From Apopatosoma sp963618495 (lineage in GTDB: Bacteria > Bacillota > Clostridia > Oscillospirales > CAG-272), in the NCBI GenBank assembly GCA_963618495.1, contig CAVESF010000007.1, positions 1 through 64,000 on the forward strand: 64,000 bases of DNA, written 5' to 3'. The number at the start of each line of letters is the position of its first letter. The first letter of the stretch is position 1. The translations under genes were made by a program, and so were the position numbers. The notes under the pieces were generated by a model. That model was not told where the DNA came from. It ran no database searches and saw only the letters and a program-made list of their open reading frames with translations. Below, piece after piece: positions 42,817 to 50,918 of this stretch.

Positions 42817-43227
42817 ATGGCAGAAAATTCATCTGTGGGATATCTCATAGTGCAGGTCTCGTCCGCATTCGGCGCAATGCCGATACCGAATGCCACGGTC
42901 GCCGTGCGCACGGTGACGGACGGCGTGCCGAAAATATATTCGGTCATGGTCACCGACAACGACGGCAGAACTGATGTGCTCGCCATCCCCGCGCCCGACC
43001 CGTCGCTTTCGCTCATCCCGGGAAGTACGACGCTTCCGTATTCCGTAGTCAATATAGAGGTGGCGGCAGACGGATATTACGGTTATACTGCGCTGAATGT
43101 ACCCATATTTGCGGAGCAGACCTCCATTCAGAGCGTAAACGCCATTCCGATACCCGACTCGCAGAATTTTGCCGTCAATCCCGACCTTAATCTGACGGTG
43201 AATGAGAGCGAGCCGCCGAATCTCTGA
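42817..43227 (+). CDS. Stand-alone SleC pro-domain-like protein
   Basis: A 136-aa beta-sandwich protein of the carboxypeptidase-regulatory-like type: GYLIVQVSSAFGAMPIPNAT, a TDNDGRTDVLAIPAPDPSLS turn, PYSVVNIEVAADGYYGYTAL and IPIPDSQNF. From memory this matches the N-terminal pre-pro region of clostridial SleC, which is fused to the enzyme and removed by Csp proteases during germination. Here it is a separate gene with its own stop, followed 14 bp later by the enzyme gene with a good ribosome site, so the split is not a simple frameshift. AAAGGAGAAATTTT sets ATG 42817. It may act in trans as an inhibitor or chaperone. Confidence 0.75.
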   Translation: MAENSSVGYLIVQVSSAFGAMPIPNATVAVRTVTDGVPKIYSVMVTDNDGRTDVLAIPAPDPSLSLIPGSTTLPYSVVNIEVAADGYYGYTALNVPIFAEQTSIQSVNAIPIPDSQNFAVNPDLNLTVNESEPPNL

Positions 43228-43241
43228 CAGGAGGAAAAGCA

Positions 43242-44687
43242 ATGGATATTTATCCCGTCATTCCAGAAACGATAACGGTACATCTCGGCGCGCCCGATTC
43301 CGCCGCCGCAAATATCACCGTCGGCTTTCCGGATTACATAAAAAATGTCGCCTCGAGCGAGGTCTATCCCACATGGCCGGAAAACGCCATACGGGCAAAT
43401 ATTTATGCGCAGATATCCTTTGCGCTGAACAGAATATATACCGAGCATTATCCGTCGCTCGGCTATGATTTCGATATCACAAATTCCACGGCTTATGACC
43501 AATCATTTGTAAACGGAAGGGAAGTTTTCGAAAACATAAGTCAGATGGTGGATGAAATCTTCAATAGCTATATCAGGCGGGAAAATTCGATAGAGCCGCT
43601 TTTCGCCGCGTATTGCAACGGTACGACAGTCACATGCGACGGGCTTTCGCAATGGGGCAGCGTCGCTCTTGCCGAGCAGGGACTCGCGCCTTATGATATA
43701 CTCGTAAATTACTACGGCGACGATATAGAGCTTGTCACCGATGCGCCTGTCGCAAATATAGAGCCGTCGCTTCCTGCGGGTTCCATCATGCTCGGCTATT
43801 ACGGCAACAATGTGCGCTTTATCCAGGTGCGACTGAACAGAATATCGGCAAATTATCCGTCGATTCCGAAAATTCAGCCGGTAGACGGCATTTTCGGACC
43901 CGAAACGGAAGCCGCCGTAAAGGAATTTCAGCGTATTTTCAATCTCACGCAGGATGGAATTGTCGGTCCCGCAACATGGTATAAAATACAGTTTGTTTTC
44001 AATTCGGTGAAGCGACTGAGCGAAATACAGAGCGAGGGTGTGCTGATAAGCGAGGTGCAACGGCTTTTTCCGGACAGTCTCCGGCTCGGCGACAGCGGAA
44101 ACGGCGTTTCCGTGGTGCAGTATTTTCTGCGCATAGTCGGGCTTTTTAATCCCGATATACCCGTCATTGAGGTCACGGGAACATACGACGAGGCGACGGC
44201 GGAGGCAGTCCGCGCCTTTCAGGAGCAGTACGGACTGACGCAGACGGGCGCGATGGATGAGGAAACATGGTATGCGCTCTTTGACGCTTATACCGGCGTC
44301 GTCGCTACCGTAACGCCCGAAGAGCTCGGCGTTTCAAGCGAACCCTTCCCGGGGCGCTTTCTCAGGCTCGGCTTTGAGGGAGATGATGTGCTCACACTGC
44401 AAAAATATCTGAATGCCGCAGGCAAGGAATACGGGCAGATACCGACCGTTCCCGAGGATGGCATTTTCGGCGAGGAAACGCGCGATGCGGTTTATGCCGC
44501 GCAGGCTATCTTTGACCTCCCGATAACGGGAACGGTCGGTCCGCTTCTCTGGAGTGCGCTTGCCAATATCTATACATATGCAGAGAGCGGAAATGCCCGC
44601 GTCGCGGGGCAATATCCGGGAAACAGCGATAATTTTTCTTATTCCGAGACGGAAAATACAGACGAAAGCGGTGGCGCAAATGGATGA
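43242..44687 (+). CDS. sleC: SleC-type cortex-lytic enzyme with three PG-binding domains
   Basis: A 481-aa protein. Residues 1-165 correspond to the mature SleC catalytic region, a SpoIID/LytB-like lytic transglycosylase domain: PDYIKNVASSEVYPTWPE, SFALNRIYTEHYP, GYDFDITNSTAYDQSFVNG, IEPLFAAYCNG. Three PG_binding_1 domains follow (about 180-250, 275-350, 365-445; VDGIFGPETEAAVKEFQ type), then a Ser/Asn-rich tail. SleC degrades spore cortex during germination. The gene lacks the pro-domain, which is the preceding gene. ACAGGAGGAAAAGCA precedes the ATG. The last 8 nt overlap the next PG-binding gene. Confidence 0.85.
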   Translation: MDIYPVIPETITVHLGAPDSAAANITVGFPDYIKNVASSEVYPTWPENAIRANIYAQISFALNRIYTEHYPSLGYDFDITNSTAYDQSFVNGREVFENISQMVDEIFNSYIRRENSIEPLFAAYCNGTTVTCDGLSQWGSVALAEQGLAPYDILVNYYGDDIELVTDAPVANIEPSLPAGSIMLGYYGNNVRFIQVRLNRISANYPSIPKIQPVDGIFGPETEAAVKEFQRIFNLTQDGIVGPATWYKIQFVFNSVKRLSEIQSEGVLISEVQRLFPDSLRLGDSGNGVSVVQYFLRIVGLFNPDIPVIEVTGTYDEATAEAVRAFQEQYGLTQTGAMDEETWYALFDAYTGVVATVTPEELGVSSEPFPGRFLRLGFEGDDVLTLQKYLNAAGKEYGQIPTVPEDGIFGEETRDAVYAAQAIFDLPITGTVGPLLWSALANIYTYAESGNARVAGQYPGNSDNFSYSETENTDESGGANG

Positions 44688-45189
44688 AATATATGAGCTT
44701 CAGGTGATGCTTCGGCGCATAGCGCAGATTGATAAATGCATTGATGTGGTCAATCCCTCGGGAGTATACGACAGGGAAACGGCGGATGCCGTTTCCGAAT
44801 TGCAGGGGCAGAACGGACTTCCCGTGACAGGCAGAGTGGATAATGCCACATGGGATATGATAACGGCACTTTTCACCGTTGCCGTTGGCAGGGTAACGGG
44901 CGGCGGCACTCCGCTTTATGTTTTTCCTCATGCAAATTATGCGGTGAACGCAGGTGAAATAAGCGATATTGTGATGGCGGTGCAGCTGATACTCAGTGCG
45001 CTATCGCATGTATATGACGACTACTATGAAATTTCCCCGAGCGGCGTGTATAATACCGAAACCAAGGATGCCGTCACGCACTTCCAGGGGATAAACCGAT
45101 TGCCGCAGACAGGCATTGTAGATGCCAAAACATGGGATGCCATGGCGACGAATTATAATGCGTTTGTGAATAATCCGTACTATGAATAG
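44680..45189 (+). CDS. Small protein with two PG-binding domains
   Basis: A 169-aa protein made of two PG_binding_1 modules (about 3-65 with PSGVYDRETADAVSELQ; 90-160 with PSGVYNTETKDAVTHFQ), no catalytic domain, no signal peptide. It probably targets or stabilises the SleC enzyme at the cortex. ATG 44680 lies inside the end of the sleC frame; the coupling indicates coexpression. Confidence 0.8.
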   Translation: MDEIYELQVMLRRIAQIDKCIDVVNPSGVYDRETADAVSELQGQNGLPVTGRVDNATWDMITALFTVAVGRVTGGGTPLYVFPHANYAVNAGEISDIVMAVQLILSALSHVYDDYYEISPSGVYNTETKDAVTHFQGINRLPQTGIVDAKTWDAMATNYNAFVNNPYYE

Positions 45190-45244
45190 GGAGTGCGGGG
45201 GGATTTCTGACAATCCGAAAAGAAACATAAAGAAACTTTTTGCC

Positions 45245-45276
45245 TCTCGCGCTTTTCGTCAGTGAAAAGCGCGAGA
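45245..45276. repeat. Dispersed hairpin family, longest-stem copy
   Basis: A perfect 13-bp stem TCTCGCGCTTTTC / GAAAAGCGCGAGA with a GTCAGT loop, 56 bp after the spore block. The stretch 45277-45540 is AT-rich and shows no gene. Confidence 0.85.
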
Positions 45277-45561
45277 AAGAGCAAGGATTTTTGTGTATCT
45301 TGCGGGTCGTCGCAGGCGCCGAACCATACAAGATAAAATCCCATTTTCCCCCAAGCAGCTAAAACAAAAAATGCCAATCAGATATTTTTTGCATGTGCAG
45401 GCGCAAAAGAAATATCAAAAAACTCACCTCCGAATTTTTTCAAGGAAAAACTTGCAAAATGCTTTTCCGCATAAAATTATTCATTCCTTCAAACAATTTT
45501 AATGCGCAATTATACGCTTAAAATAAAAATACCATATAGTTTACACAAGGAAGGAATTTCA

Positions 45562-46677
45562 ATGAAAAAAGCCATATTTCTGATATTGCTCTGCATATGT
45601 GCTCTGCTTTGTTCATGCGGTGAGCCGACCATGAGCAGTTCATCGGACAGCACGGCAGATACAAGTATGATGTCGCATTCCGATACAGACCCGGGCATGA
45701 CGACGGAAACGACAAGCGGCATGGAAACCATTACCGATTCCGCCACTGATACAACGGCAGAGTCCACATCCGACACCTCTGCTTCGACTACACTTCGTCC
45801 CGTCTACGCAAGACTTGATTTCGGCACAAAAAGCCGCGCCTCAGATAATCATCTCACTTCGCATGAATCAATCATCGAGCGTCTCACCTATGATAAAGAG
45901 GCGATTTCCGTTGAATTTACCGAAGATTCCATGATAATCACGGCAAACAAAGACGGCACTTTCAAGGCCGCAGGCGAAAAAGCGGCTCTTGCCGATTCGC
46001 AGTGGTTCATCCGCGACAGCGATACCTGCTACTATCCCGTAAATACCTTTGCCATAATGTTTGACGACCTGCCGGATTACGATTTTGAGGGCGAGCTTGT
46101 CTCGGGCTACGGCACATGGTCTGGTTATCCGCATTCATATGACAATATGGGCGTCGACGGAAAATGGGGCGGCGGACATCAGTATATGAAGATAAGAATC
46201 AAAAATCCGGGCGGCAACAACAAGATAGCCATGGCATTCAACAATGCTTCGGCATATGCTTCGACACAGTTCTGCGTGATGGGCATACGCGAGCACCAGC
46301 CCGAATACAGAACCTATATCTATGATATCACTTATGCCGCAACTTATCCCTCGGGCAAGGGTGTAATGCTCCCGGGCATCGCTCCCGGAAACAACTGGAC
46401 ATGGAAGCAGAATTTCGAGGTAACGGGATTGCGCTTTCATCTGCTCGGTTCTACCTGCTCATATGCGAATGCATATCTGAACAATAAATTTGAGGAAAAT
46501 GAGAGTGCCGCCGACTATGACGCATATAAGGAATATTTTTCACGTCTTGATTCCCGCGCACTCATAAAAAAGGATGACAGGGTAGAGATAGATTATATCA
46601 TTTTCGGCGGAACGCCCGAACAGCTCAATTCCTATAAGAGTTATATTGAAGCTTCCGAGGCGTCCTCCGCAAAATAA
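45562..46677 (+). CDS. Surface lipoprotein with Ser/Thr-rich stalk, paralog C
   Basis: A 371-aa lipoprotein: signal peptide with Cys19 lipobox (LLCSC), Ser/Thr/Asp stalk (20-78), then the same globular domain as paralogs A and B: YARLDFGTK, HLTSHES, DGKWGGGHQYMKI, APGNNWTWKQNFEVTGLRFH, IDYIIFGGTPEQL. The stalk is Ser/Asp-richer and the gene is over 38 kb away on the other strand, so the family is dispersed. AAGGAAGGAATTTCA sets ATG 45562. Binding function suspected; family not recognised. Confidence 0.8.
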   Translation: MKKAIFLILLCICALLCSCGEPTMSSSSDSTADTSMMSHSDTDPGMTTETTSGMETITDSATDTTAESTSDTSASTTLRPVYARLDFGTKSRASDNHLTSHESIIERLTYDKEAISVEFTEDSMIITANKDGTFKAAGEKAALADSQWFIRDSDTCYYPVNTFAIMFDDLPDYDFEGELVSGYGTWSGYPHSYDNMGVDGKWGGGHQYMKIRIKNPGGNNKIAMAFNNASAYASTQFCVMGIREHQPEYRTYIYDITYAATYPSGKGVMLPGIAPGNNWTWKQNFEVTGLRFHLLGSTCSYANAYLNNKFEENESAADYDAYKEYFSRLDSRALIKKDDRVEIDYIIFGGTPEQLNSYKSYIEASEASSAK

Positions 46678-46687
46678 CCGAATATGA

Positions 46688-46757
46688 CAAGCCACGGGCA
46701 TTTTTGGAGCGGAAATACGCCGCACGAAAGACCAAAAAATCCGCGGCTTGCCATTTT
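46688..46757 (+). terminator. Terminator of lipoprotein paralog C
   Basis: CAAGCC-CGG-TTTTTGG pairs with CCAAAAA-CCG-GGCTTG, a long interrupted stem followed by a T-tract. Confidence 0.75.
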
Positions 46758-46845
46758 TTATATACATTGAGCGGCGAAAAAAGCAACTGCAAATATTTTG
46801 ATTGGTACAAATGCATGGAAAACTATGCTTTGTGAAGCAAGACTA

Positions 46846-46900
46846 TTGACAAATTAAAAGAAAAATGCTATAATGACCATAAACATATAGGGTAAACCCT
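46846..46900 (+). promoter_or_regulatory. Consensus promoter plus operator-like palindrome
   Basis: TTGACA (46846-46851), 17-bp spacer, TATAAT (46869-46874): perfect consensus. AGGGTAAACCCT (46889-46900) is a dyad just after the predicted start site and could bind a repressor. Confidence 0.85.
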
Positions 46901-46932
46901 TATTATGATAAAATTTGAAAAGGAGTATTTTT

Positions 46933-48546
46933 ATGAAGAGAATTATTTCACTTCTCATTGCAATCGCAATGCTGGCAGTAGCGGTTTCTCTCGTTGCCTG
47001 CGGCAACAATTCAGAAGCAACTACAACAAAGAAGCCTGATGTTACCACATCAGCATCCAAGGGCGACAGCACGACAGCTGCCAATGATGACAGCACAACA
47101 GCTTCTTCCGGCACAACAGGCGGCGCCAGCACAACGGCTTCTGCCACTGAAGGCACCACTTCCGGCGGCAACACGGGTGACGACCAGCTCACCGGCAAGA
47201 CAAAGCATCCCGACTTCATGGACGTAAACTTCAACGGCAGAGAGTTTGTATTCGCCATCCAGAAGAAGGGTGACTGGGATGAGTATCCCATCGCTCCCGA
47301 AGCGACAGGCGAAGACAACATCATCACAGAGGCTTCCATCAACAGAACAAAGACTGTTGAATCTCTCTACAACTGCAAGATAAAAGAAGTCCAGTGCGAT
47401 GATACCGCTACAGGCTACAGCCTTATTTCCACGGATATCCAGACAGGTAAGCACACTATTGACTTCGCAGAGTATCAGTACTCTCTCGGCAGAGCAAATG
47501 CAGAGCTTATCAACTTCGCAAAGCTTGATATCGATCTTTCACACGACTGGTTTGACCAGAGCTACATCGACACATACAATGTAAACGATGACGGCGTAAA
47601 CAGAATCTTCCAGCTTTCCGGCGCATGGAACCTCATCAGCTATGACGCTTCCTGGATGCTCTACTTCAATATGACTGTTTATGAGGCGCTTCTTGCAGCA
47701 GGCAAGACAAATGTTGACCTCTATCAGACAGTCAAGGACGGCAAGTGGACAATCGACGTTATGCTTGGCATGATGGACGCCACAAAGAACGACGTAAACG
47801 GCGACCAGAAGATGAACTATGACGACGGTGACGTATTCGGTCTTACAACATACGGCAACGGATACATGAACAATGCTCTTTGGTTCGGTATCGGCGGCAG
47901 AGGTGCTATCAGAGATACAGAGACAAACAAGATCGTTGCTATAAGCAAGGATACAGCTGATATCGCCGCTCTTTCCGCAGCTATCGATAAGGTTTCCAAG
48001 CTCGTCAACAACGATGGCTATACAGCTATCAGTGCTATAGCCAAGGCACGTGCATCCTTCACAAACGGTCAGACTCTCTTTGCTTCCGAGTGTCTTGCCG
48101 CTTCCAGTCTCGTTGACGATGAAAATGCAAACTTCTCATGCGTTCCTTTCCCGAAGTACAATGAGGAGCAGGAATCATACTACACAATGGTATGTAACCG
48201 CGCATACGGTCTTTCTGCATCCGCAGCTATCTCGGATCTTGACAATATTGCAGACTTCCTTGAAGTATTTGCTTTCCATTCTCAGAAGCTTGTATATCCC
48301 GAGTATGTAAACTACTACAAGACCCAGGTATTCTGCGATGACGGTGCAGGCGAAATGCTTGATATCGTATTCAAGGGACGCGTATGGGATATGGACTACC
48401 TCGGCAATTACGGTATCACATCCACTGTTGCAAGCTATATAAGCTCCGGCAAGAACATGTTCTCCAAGGCTATAGCTTCCAAGTCCAGCGCTACAAACGC
48501 TAAGCTCGATGAATATCGTGCAAATGTCAAGAAGGTAGCCGGCTGA
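46933..48546 (+). CDS. Extracellular solute-binding lipoprotein, no transporter nearby
   Basis: A 537-aa lipoprotein: lipobox at Cys23 (SLVAC), Thr/Ala/Gly linker (26-90), then a type 1 extracellular solute-binding fold as used for ABC sugar uptake (DFMDVNFNGREFVFAI, LNIFTxYW-like aromatic patches, SISYDASWMLYFNMTVYEA region). DVNGDQKMNYDDGD near residue 295 looks like a calcium loop. No permease or ATPase genes are adjacent. Perfect promoter and codon use dominated by AAG, AAC, GAC and TTC suggest very high expression. ATG 46933 follows AAAAGGAGTATTTTT. The ligand is unknown. Confidence 0.82.
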   Translation: MKRIISLLIAIAMLAVAVSLVACGNNSEATTTKKPDVTTSASKGDSTTAANDDSTTASSGTTGGASTTASATEGTTSGGNTGDDQLTGKTKHPDFMDVNFNGREFVFAIQKKGDWDEYPIAPEATGEDNIITEASINRTKTVESLYNCKIKEVQCDDTATGYSLISTDIQTGKHTIDFAEYQYSLGRANAELINFAKLDIDLSHDWFDQSYIDTYNVNDDGVNRIFQLSGAWNLISYDASWMLYFNMTVYEALLAAGKTNVDLYQTVKDGKWTIDVMLGMMDATKNDVNGDQKMNYDDGDVFGLTTYGNGYMNNALWFGIGGRGAIRDTETNKIVAISKDTADIAALSAAIDKVSKLVNNDGYTAISAIAKARASFTNGQTLFASECLAASSLVDDENANFSCVPFPKYNEEQESYYTMVCNRAYGLSASAAISDLDNIADFLEVFAFHSQKLVYPEYVNYYKTQVFCDDGAGEMLDIVFKGRVWDMDYLGNYGITSTVASYISSGKNMFSKAIASKSSATNAKLDEYRANVKKVAG

Positions 48547-48566
48547 TAATTTTATCGTAATATCAG

Positions 48567-48598
48567 AAACCCTCGCGGGCATGTCCTGCGGGGGTTTT
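48567..48598 (+). terminator. Terminator of the solute-binding protein gene
   Basis: AAACCC-CGCGGG / CCTGCG-GGGTTTT stem with T-tail 21 bp after the stop. Confidence 0.85.
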
Positions 48599-48693
48599 GC
48601 CTTACCTGTTACAGAAAAGCATGCTGAAAAAGCCTTATGAAAGCGCGATGACTGTCTATCATGATTTTTCCGCAGGAAAAATGCTTTTTGATG

Positions 48694-48722
48694 TTGACAT
48701 AATCGGCACTTTGTTGTAAAAT
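48694..48722 (+). promoter_or_regulatory. Promoter of MFS gene
   Basis: TTGACA (48694-48699), 17-bp spacer, TAAAAT (48717-48722), 30 bp before the ATG. Confidence 0.8.
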
Positions 48723-48752
48723 ACGAGTGAAATATGTTCTGTGAGGTGTGCC

Positions 48753-50084
48753 ATGGAATTTTTCCACACATTAAAAAAGGTATATTCTCCCCGCGAAGAA
48801 CATTCCCGCGGCAGACTCTGCATATTGGCAAGCGGCATACTGACAAGTATTGCCGCGCAGTTTACGGGCGGCGTTTTCTACACGGGGTTTCTGCTGCTCT
48901 ACGGAATCGATGTAGTCAGCATCGGCATACTGACATTCATCCCGAGCCTTGCCTGCCTGCTCAATATTTTTTCGCCATCGATACTGGAGCGCTTCCGCAA
49001 GAGAAAACGGCTTCTTGCTTTCGTACGCATCCTCACAAATACGATAAATATCCTCGGCATAACGTTTCTGCCGTCTCTCGTTCATGAAAAAAGAGCAAGG
49101 GTAATCGGCTTCATCATTATCGTCGCGCTGGCAAATTCCATATCGGCGCTTTTCGGCTCGGGTTATTCCGCATGGCACGCGAAATTTCTGACAGAAGATG
49201 TGCGCTCGTTTTATTTCATGTTCAACGGGTGCGTAAACAGTCTCATAGTCAATATTTTCGCGCTCATCGGCTCGGTTCTGACAGACAAGCTCGCCGGTTC
49301 TCCCGCGCAGCTGACGATGATGACGACATTGCGAATCATTTCATATGTGCTCACACTGCTCGATACGGTTTTGCTCTGCATCCCGAAAGAATACGAATAT
49401 GAAACCTCGGGCGAAAAGGTGAAGCTTGCCGATGTTTTCACAAAACCCGTGAAAAACAGGGCGTTTTTCTGCTCGATGATCATACTTTTCCTCTACGGCT
49501 TCACGACAAATCTGCCGAATGCCACGCTCAATGCCTATCTGATAAACGATGTGCATATCAGCTATACTTTCATGAATGCGATAAATGCGACGTATTTCCT
49601 CTTTTTCATCGTCTTCGGCAGGATGTGGAATAAATTCATCGCGCAGAATACGTGGTTCCGTGCGCTTGCCATAGCATGCGTGATTCAGGGAGCCACATAC
49701 CTCGTTTATGCCTTTGTAAATGAGGCAAATTCCTCCTGGCTTTATCTTTCGGTGCGCCTTTCTCAGCATGTGCTCGGCGTCGTCATGAATACCATAATCG
49801 CCTCCATACCGTATATAAATCTGCCCGATGAGGACAGAACAAATTATCTTTCTTTCCAGCTTATCGTCAGCAATCTCGCCTCATTCTCGGGAATGATGGT
49901 CGGAACACTCTTTACCTCGATAATGGGCGAGCGCGCCTTGAATTTCTTCGGATTCCCGCTTTCGGCGGCTCCGCTGCTGCTTGTCGCCTGCTGGTTTATG
50001 CATTATGTGACGGCTTTTGTGATAATGCGCCTGCTTCCGATAGTTACGCCGAAGTATCATTATTCCGCGCCCGTAAAAAAATAA
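48753..50084 (+). CDS. MFS transporter
   Basis: A 443-aa membrane protein with about 12 helices in two halves separated by a loop near 195-225 (YEYETSGEKVKLADVF). It is a major facilitator; conserved polar residues are sparse and the substrate cannot be named. ATG 48753 follows TGAGGTGTGCC; GTG 48741 would overlap the ribosome site. No partner gene follows; rplS has its own promoter 22 bp beyond the stop. Confidence 0.87.
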   Translation: MEFFHTLKKVYSPREEHSRGRLCILASGILTSIAAQFTGGVFYTGFLLLYGIDVVSIGILTFIPSLACLLNIFSPSILERFRKRKRLLAFVRILTNTINILGITFLPSLVHEKRARVIGFIIIVALANSISALFGSGYSAWHAKFLTEDVRSFYFMFNGCVNSLIVNIFALIGSVLTDKLAGSPAQLTMMTTLRIISYVLTLLDTVLLCIPKEYEYETSGEKVKLADVFTKPVKNRAFFCSMIILFLYGFTTNLPNATLNAYLINDVHISYTFMNAINATYFLFFIVFGRMWNKFIAQNTWFRALAIACVIQGATYLVYAFVNEANSSWLYLSVRLSQHVLGVVMNTIIASIPYINLPDEDRTNYLSFQLIVSNLASFSGMMVGTLFTSIMGERALNFFGFPLSAAPLLLVACWFMHYVTAFVIMRLLPIVTPKYHYSAPVKK

Positions 50085-50105
50085 AAACTTTTTTTCATAA
50101 AACTA

Positions 50106-50134
50106 TTGCATATTGCGGTTTTTGATGGTATAAT
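50106..50134 (+). promoter_or_regulatory. Promoter of rplS
   Basis: TTGCAT (50106-50111), 17-bp spacer, TATAAT (50129-50134). Confidence 0.78.
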
Positions 50135-50140
50135 ACTGAA

Positions 50141-50219
50141 TGTTGCATTATGCAAAACAGGATGGTCCGCTGCATGCTCGCATGAACATCCGCAGATTTC
50201 AAAAGGAGGACGGCTCAAA
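50141..50219 (+). promoter_or_regulatory. rplS 5' leader, possible L19 autoregulatory structure
   Basis: The leader contains GGATG / CATCC enclosing CCGCTGCATGCTCGCATG, a small branched fold just before the AAAAGGAGG site. L19 leaders are known in Bacillota, but I could not confirm the consensus by eye. Confidence 0.4.
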
Positions 50220-50561
50220 ATGGACAAGATTCAGGCTTTTGTAAACGAGCAGCTCAAGACAGATATCCCTGCTTTCGAAATAGGTGATACTGTTGTTGTT
50301 CACAACAAAATCAAGGAAGGTACCAGAGAAAGAATTCAGCTTTTCGAAGGTACGGTTATCGCCAAGAAAAACGGCGGTATTTCCGAAACCTTTACTGTAA
50401 GACGCATTGCTTACGGTGTAGGCGTTGAGAAAACCTTCCCGCTTCATTCTCCCAATGTAGAGAAAGTAGTAGTTGTACGCCGCGGTAAAGTTCGCCGCGC
50501 TAAACTCTACTATATCCGCGAGAGAGTTGGTAAGCAGGCTAAGGTTAAAGAGCTTATCTAA
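50220..50561 (+). CDS. rplS: 50S ribosomal protein L19
   Basis: A 113-aa large-subunit protein at the subunit interface. It has the family blocks FEIGDTVVVHNKIKEG, RERIQLFEGTVIAKKNGG, SFTVRRI-like ETFTVRRIAYGVGVEKTFP and the basic C-terminus RGKVRRAKLYYIRERVGK. AAAAGGAGGACGGCTCAAA sets ATG 50220. Elsewhere it often sits in rpsP-rimM-trmD-rplS, but here it is alone between MFS and LRR genes. Confidence 0.97.
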   Translation: MDKIQAFVNEQLKTDIPAFEIGDTVVVHNKIKEGTRERIQLFEGTVIAKKNGGISETFTVRRIAYGVGVEKTFPLHSPNVEKVVVVRRGKVRRAKLYYIRERVGKQAKVKELI

Positions 50562-50567
50562 AAAGAA

Positions 50568-50594
50568 AAATCCCACCAATCGGTGGGATTTTTT
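50568..50594 (+). terminator. Terminator of rplS
   Basis: AAATCCCACC / GGTGGGATTT stem, AATC loop, T6. Confidence 0.9.
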
Positions 50595-50624
50595 GTATTA
50601 TAACGGAATATTTCCCGTAAATTG

Positions 50625-50653
50625 TTGACAATTGTATCGTAATGTGCTATCAT
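50625..50653 (+). promoter_or_regulatory. Promoter of the 50.7-kb leader RNA
   Basis: TTGACA (50625-50630), 17-bp spacer, TATCAT (50648-50653). Confidence 0.8.
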
Positions 50654-50658
50654 TAGTA

Positions 50659-50842
50659 TGCCACATTACTTTTTTTAAAATATCTGTCAATAGGGTTATT
50701 GCGCCCTTTTATAAGCGTACCCAAATAACGGTAGACATACCTATCGCAATAATTCGCTTATTAAAAGGGCAGATTATAAGTAGTGTGGCAACGAAAGCGA
50801 GAAGTATTCTACAGTGCCGTCTCGCTCGAGGCGGCACTTTTT
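50659..50842 (+). ncRNA. Rod-shaped leader or small RNA ending in a terminator
   Basis: The predicted 5' end TGCCACATTACT (50659-50670) pairs with AGTAGTGTGGCA (50779-50790). A large internal loop follows (30 nt against 8 nt), then GCCCTTTTATAAGCG (50703-50717) pairs with CGCTTATTAAAAGGGC (50755-50770), capped by GGTAGACATACC. AGTGCCG / CGGCACT plus T6 (50813-50842) terminates. GCGAG at 50798-50802 can alternatively pair with CTCGC (50821-50825) in the terminator loop. The overall rod with central bubble recalls 6S RNA, but sequence identity is not recognised. The LRR-dockerin gene starts 77 bp beyond. Confidence 0.55.
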
Positions 50843-50918
50843 TATTTTCTCCGCTTTCTTGAGCTGTATGCATTTTAAATTTTACAAGATTTCAAATCTT
50901 ACAAGAAGGAGAAGCATC

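Noticed and set aside
46933..48546. Dockerin in the solute-binding protein
   Set aside because: Only one calcium-loop-like segment is present, inside the binding fold, not a paired C-terminal module.
50659..50842. Firm call of 6S RNA
   Set aside because: The rod and bubble shape fits, but I could not recognise conserved 6S sequence and the bubble is very asymmetric; kept as an unnamed RNA.
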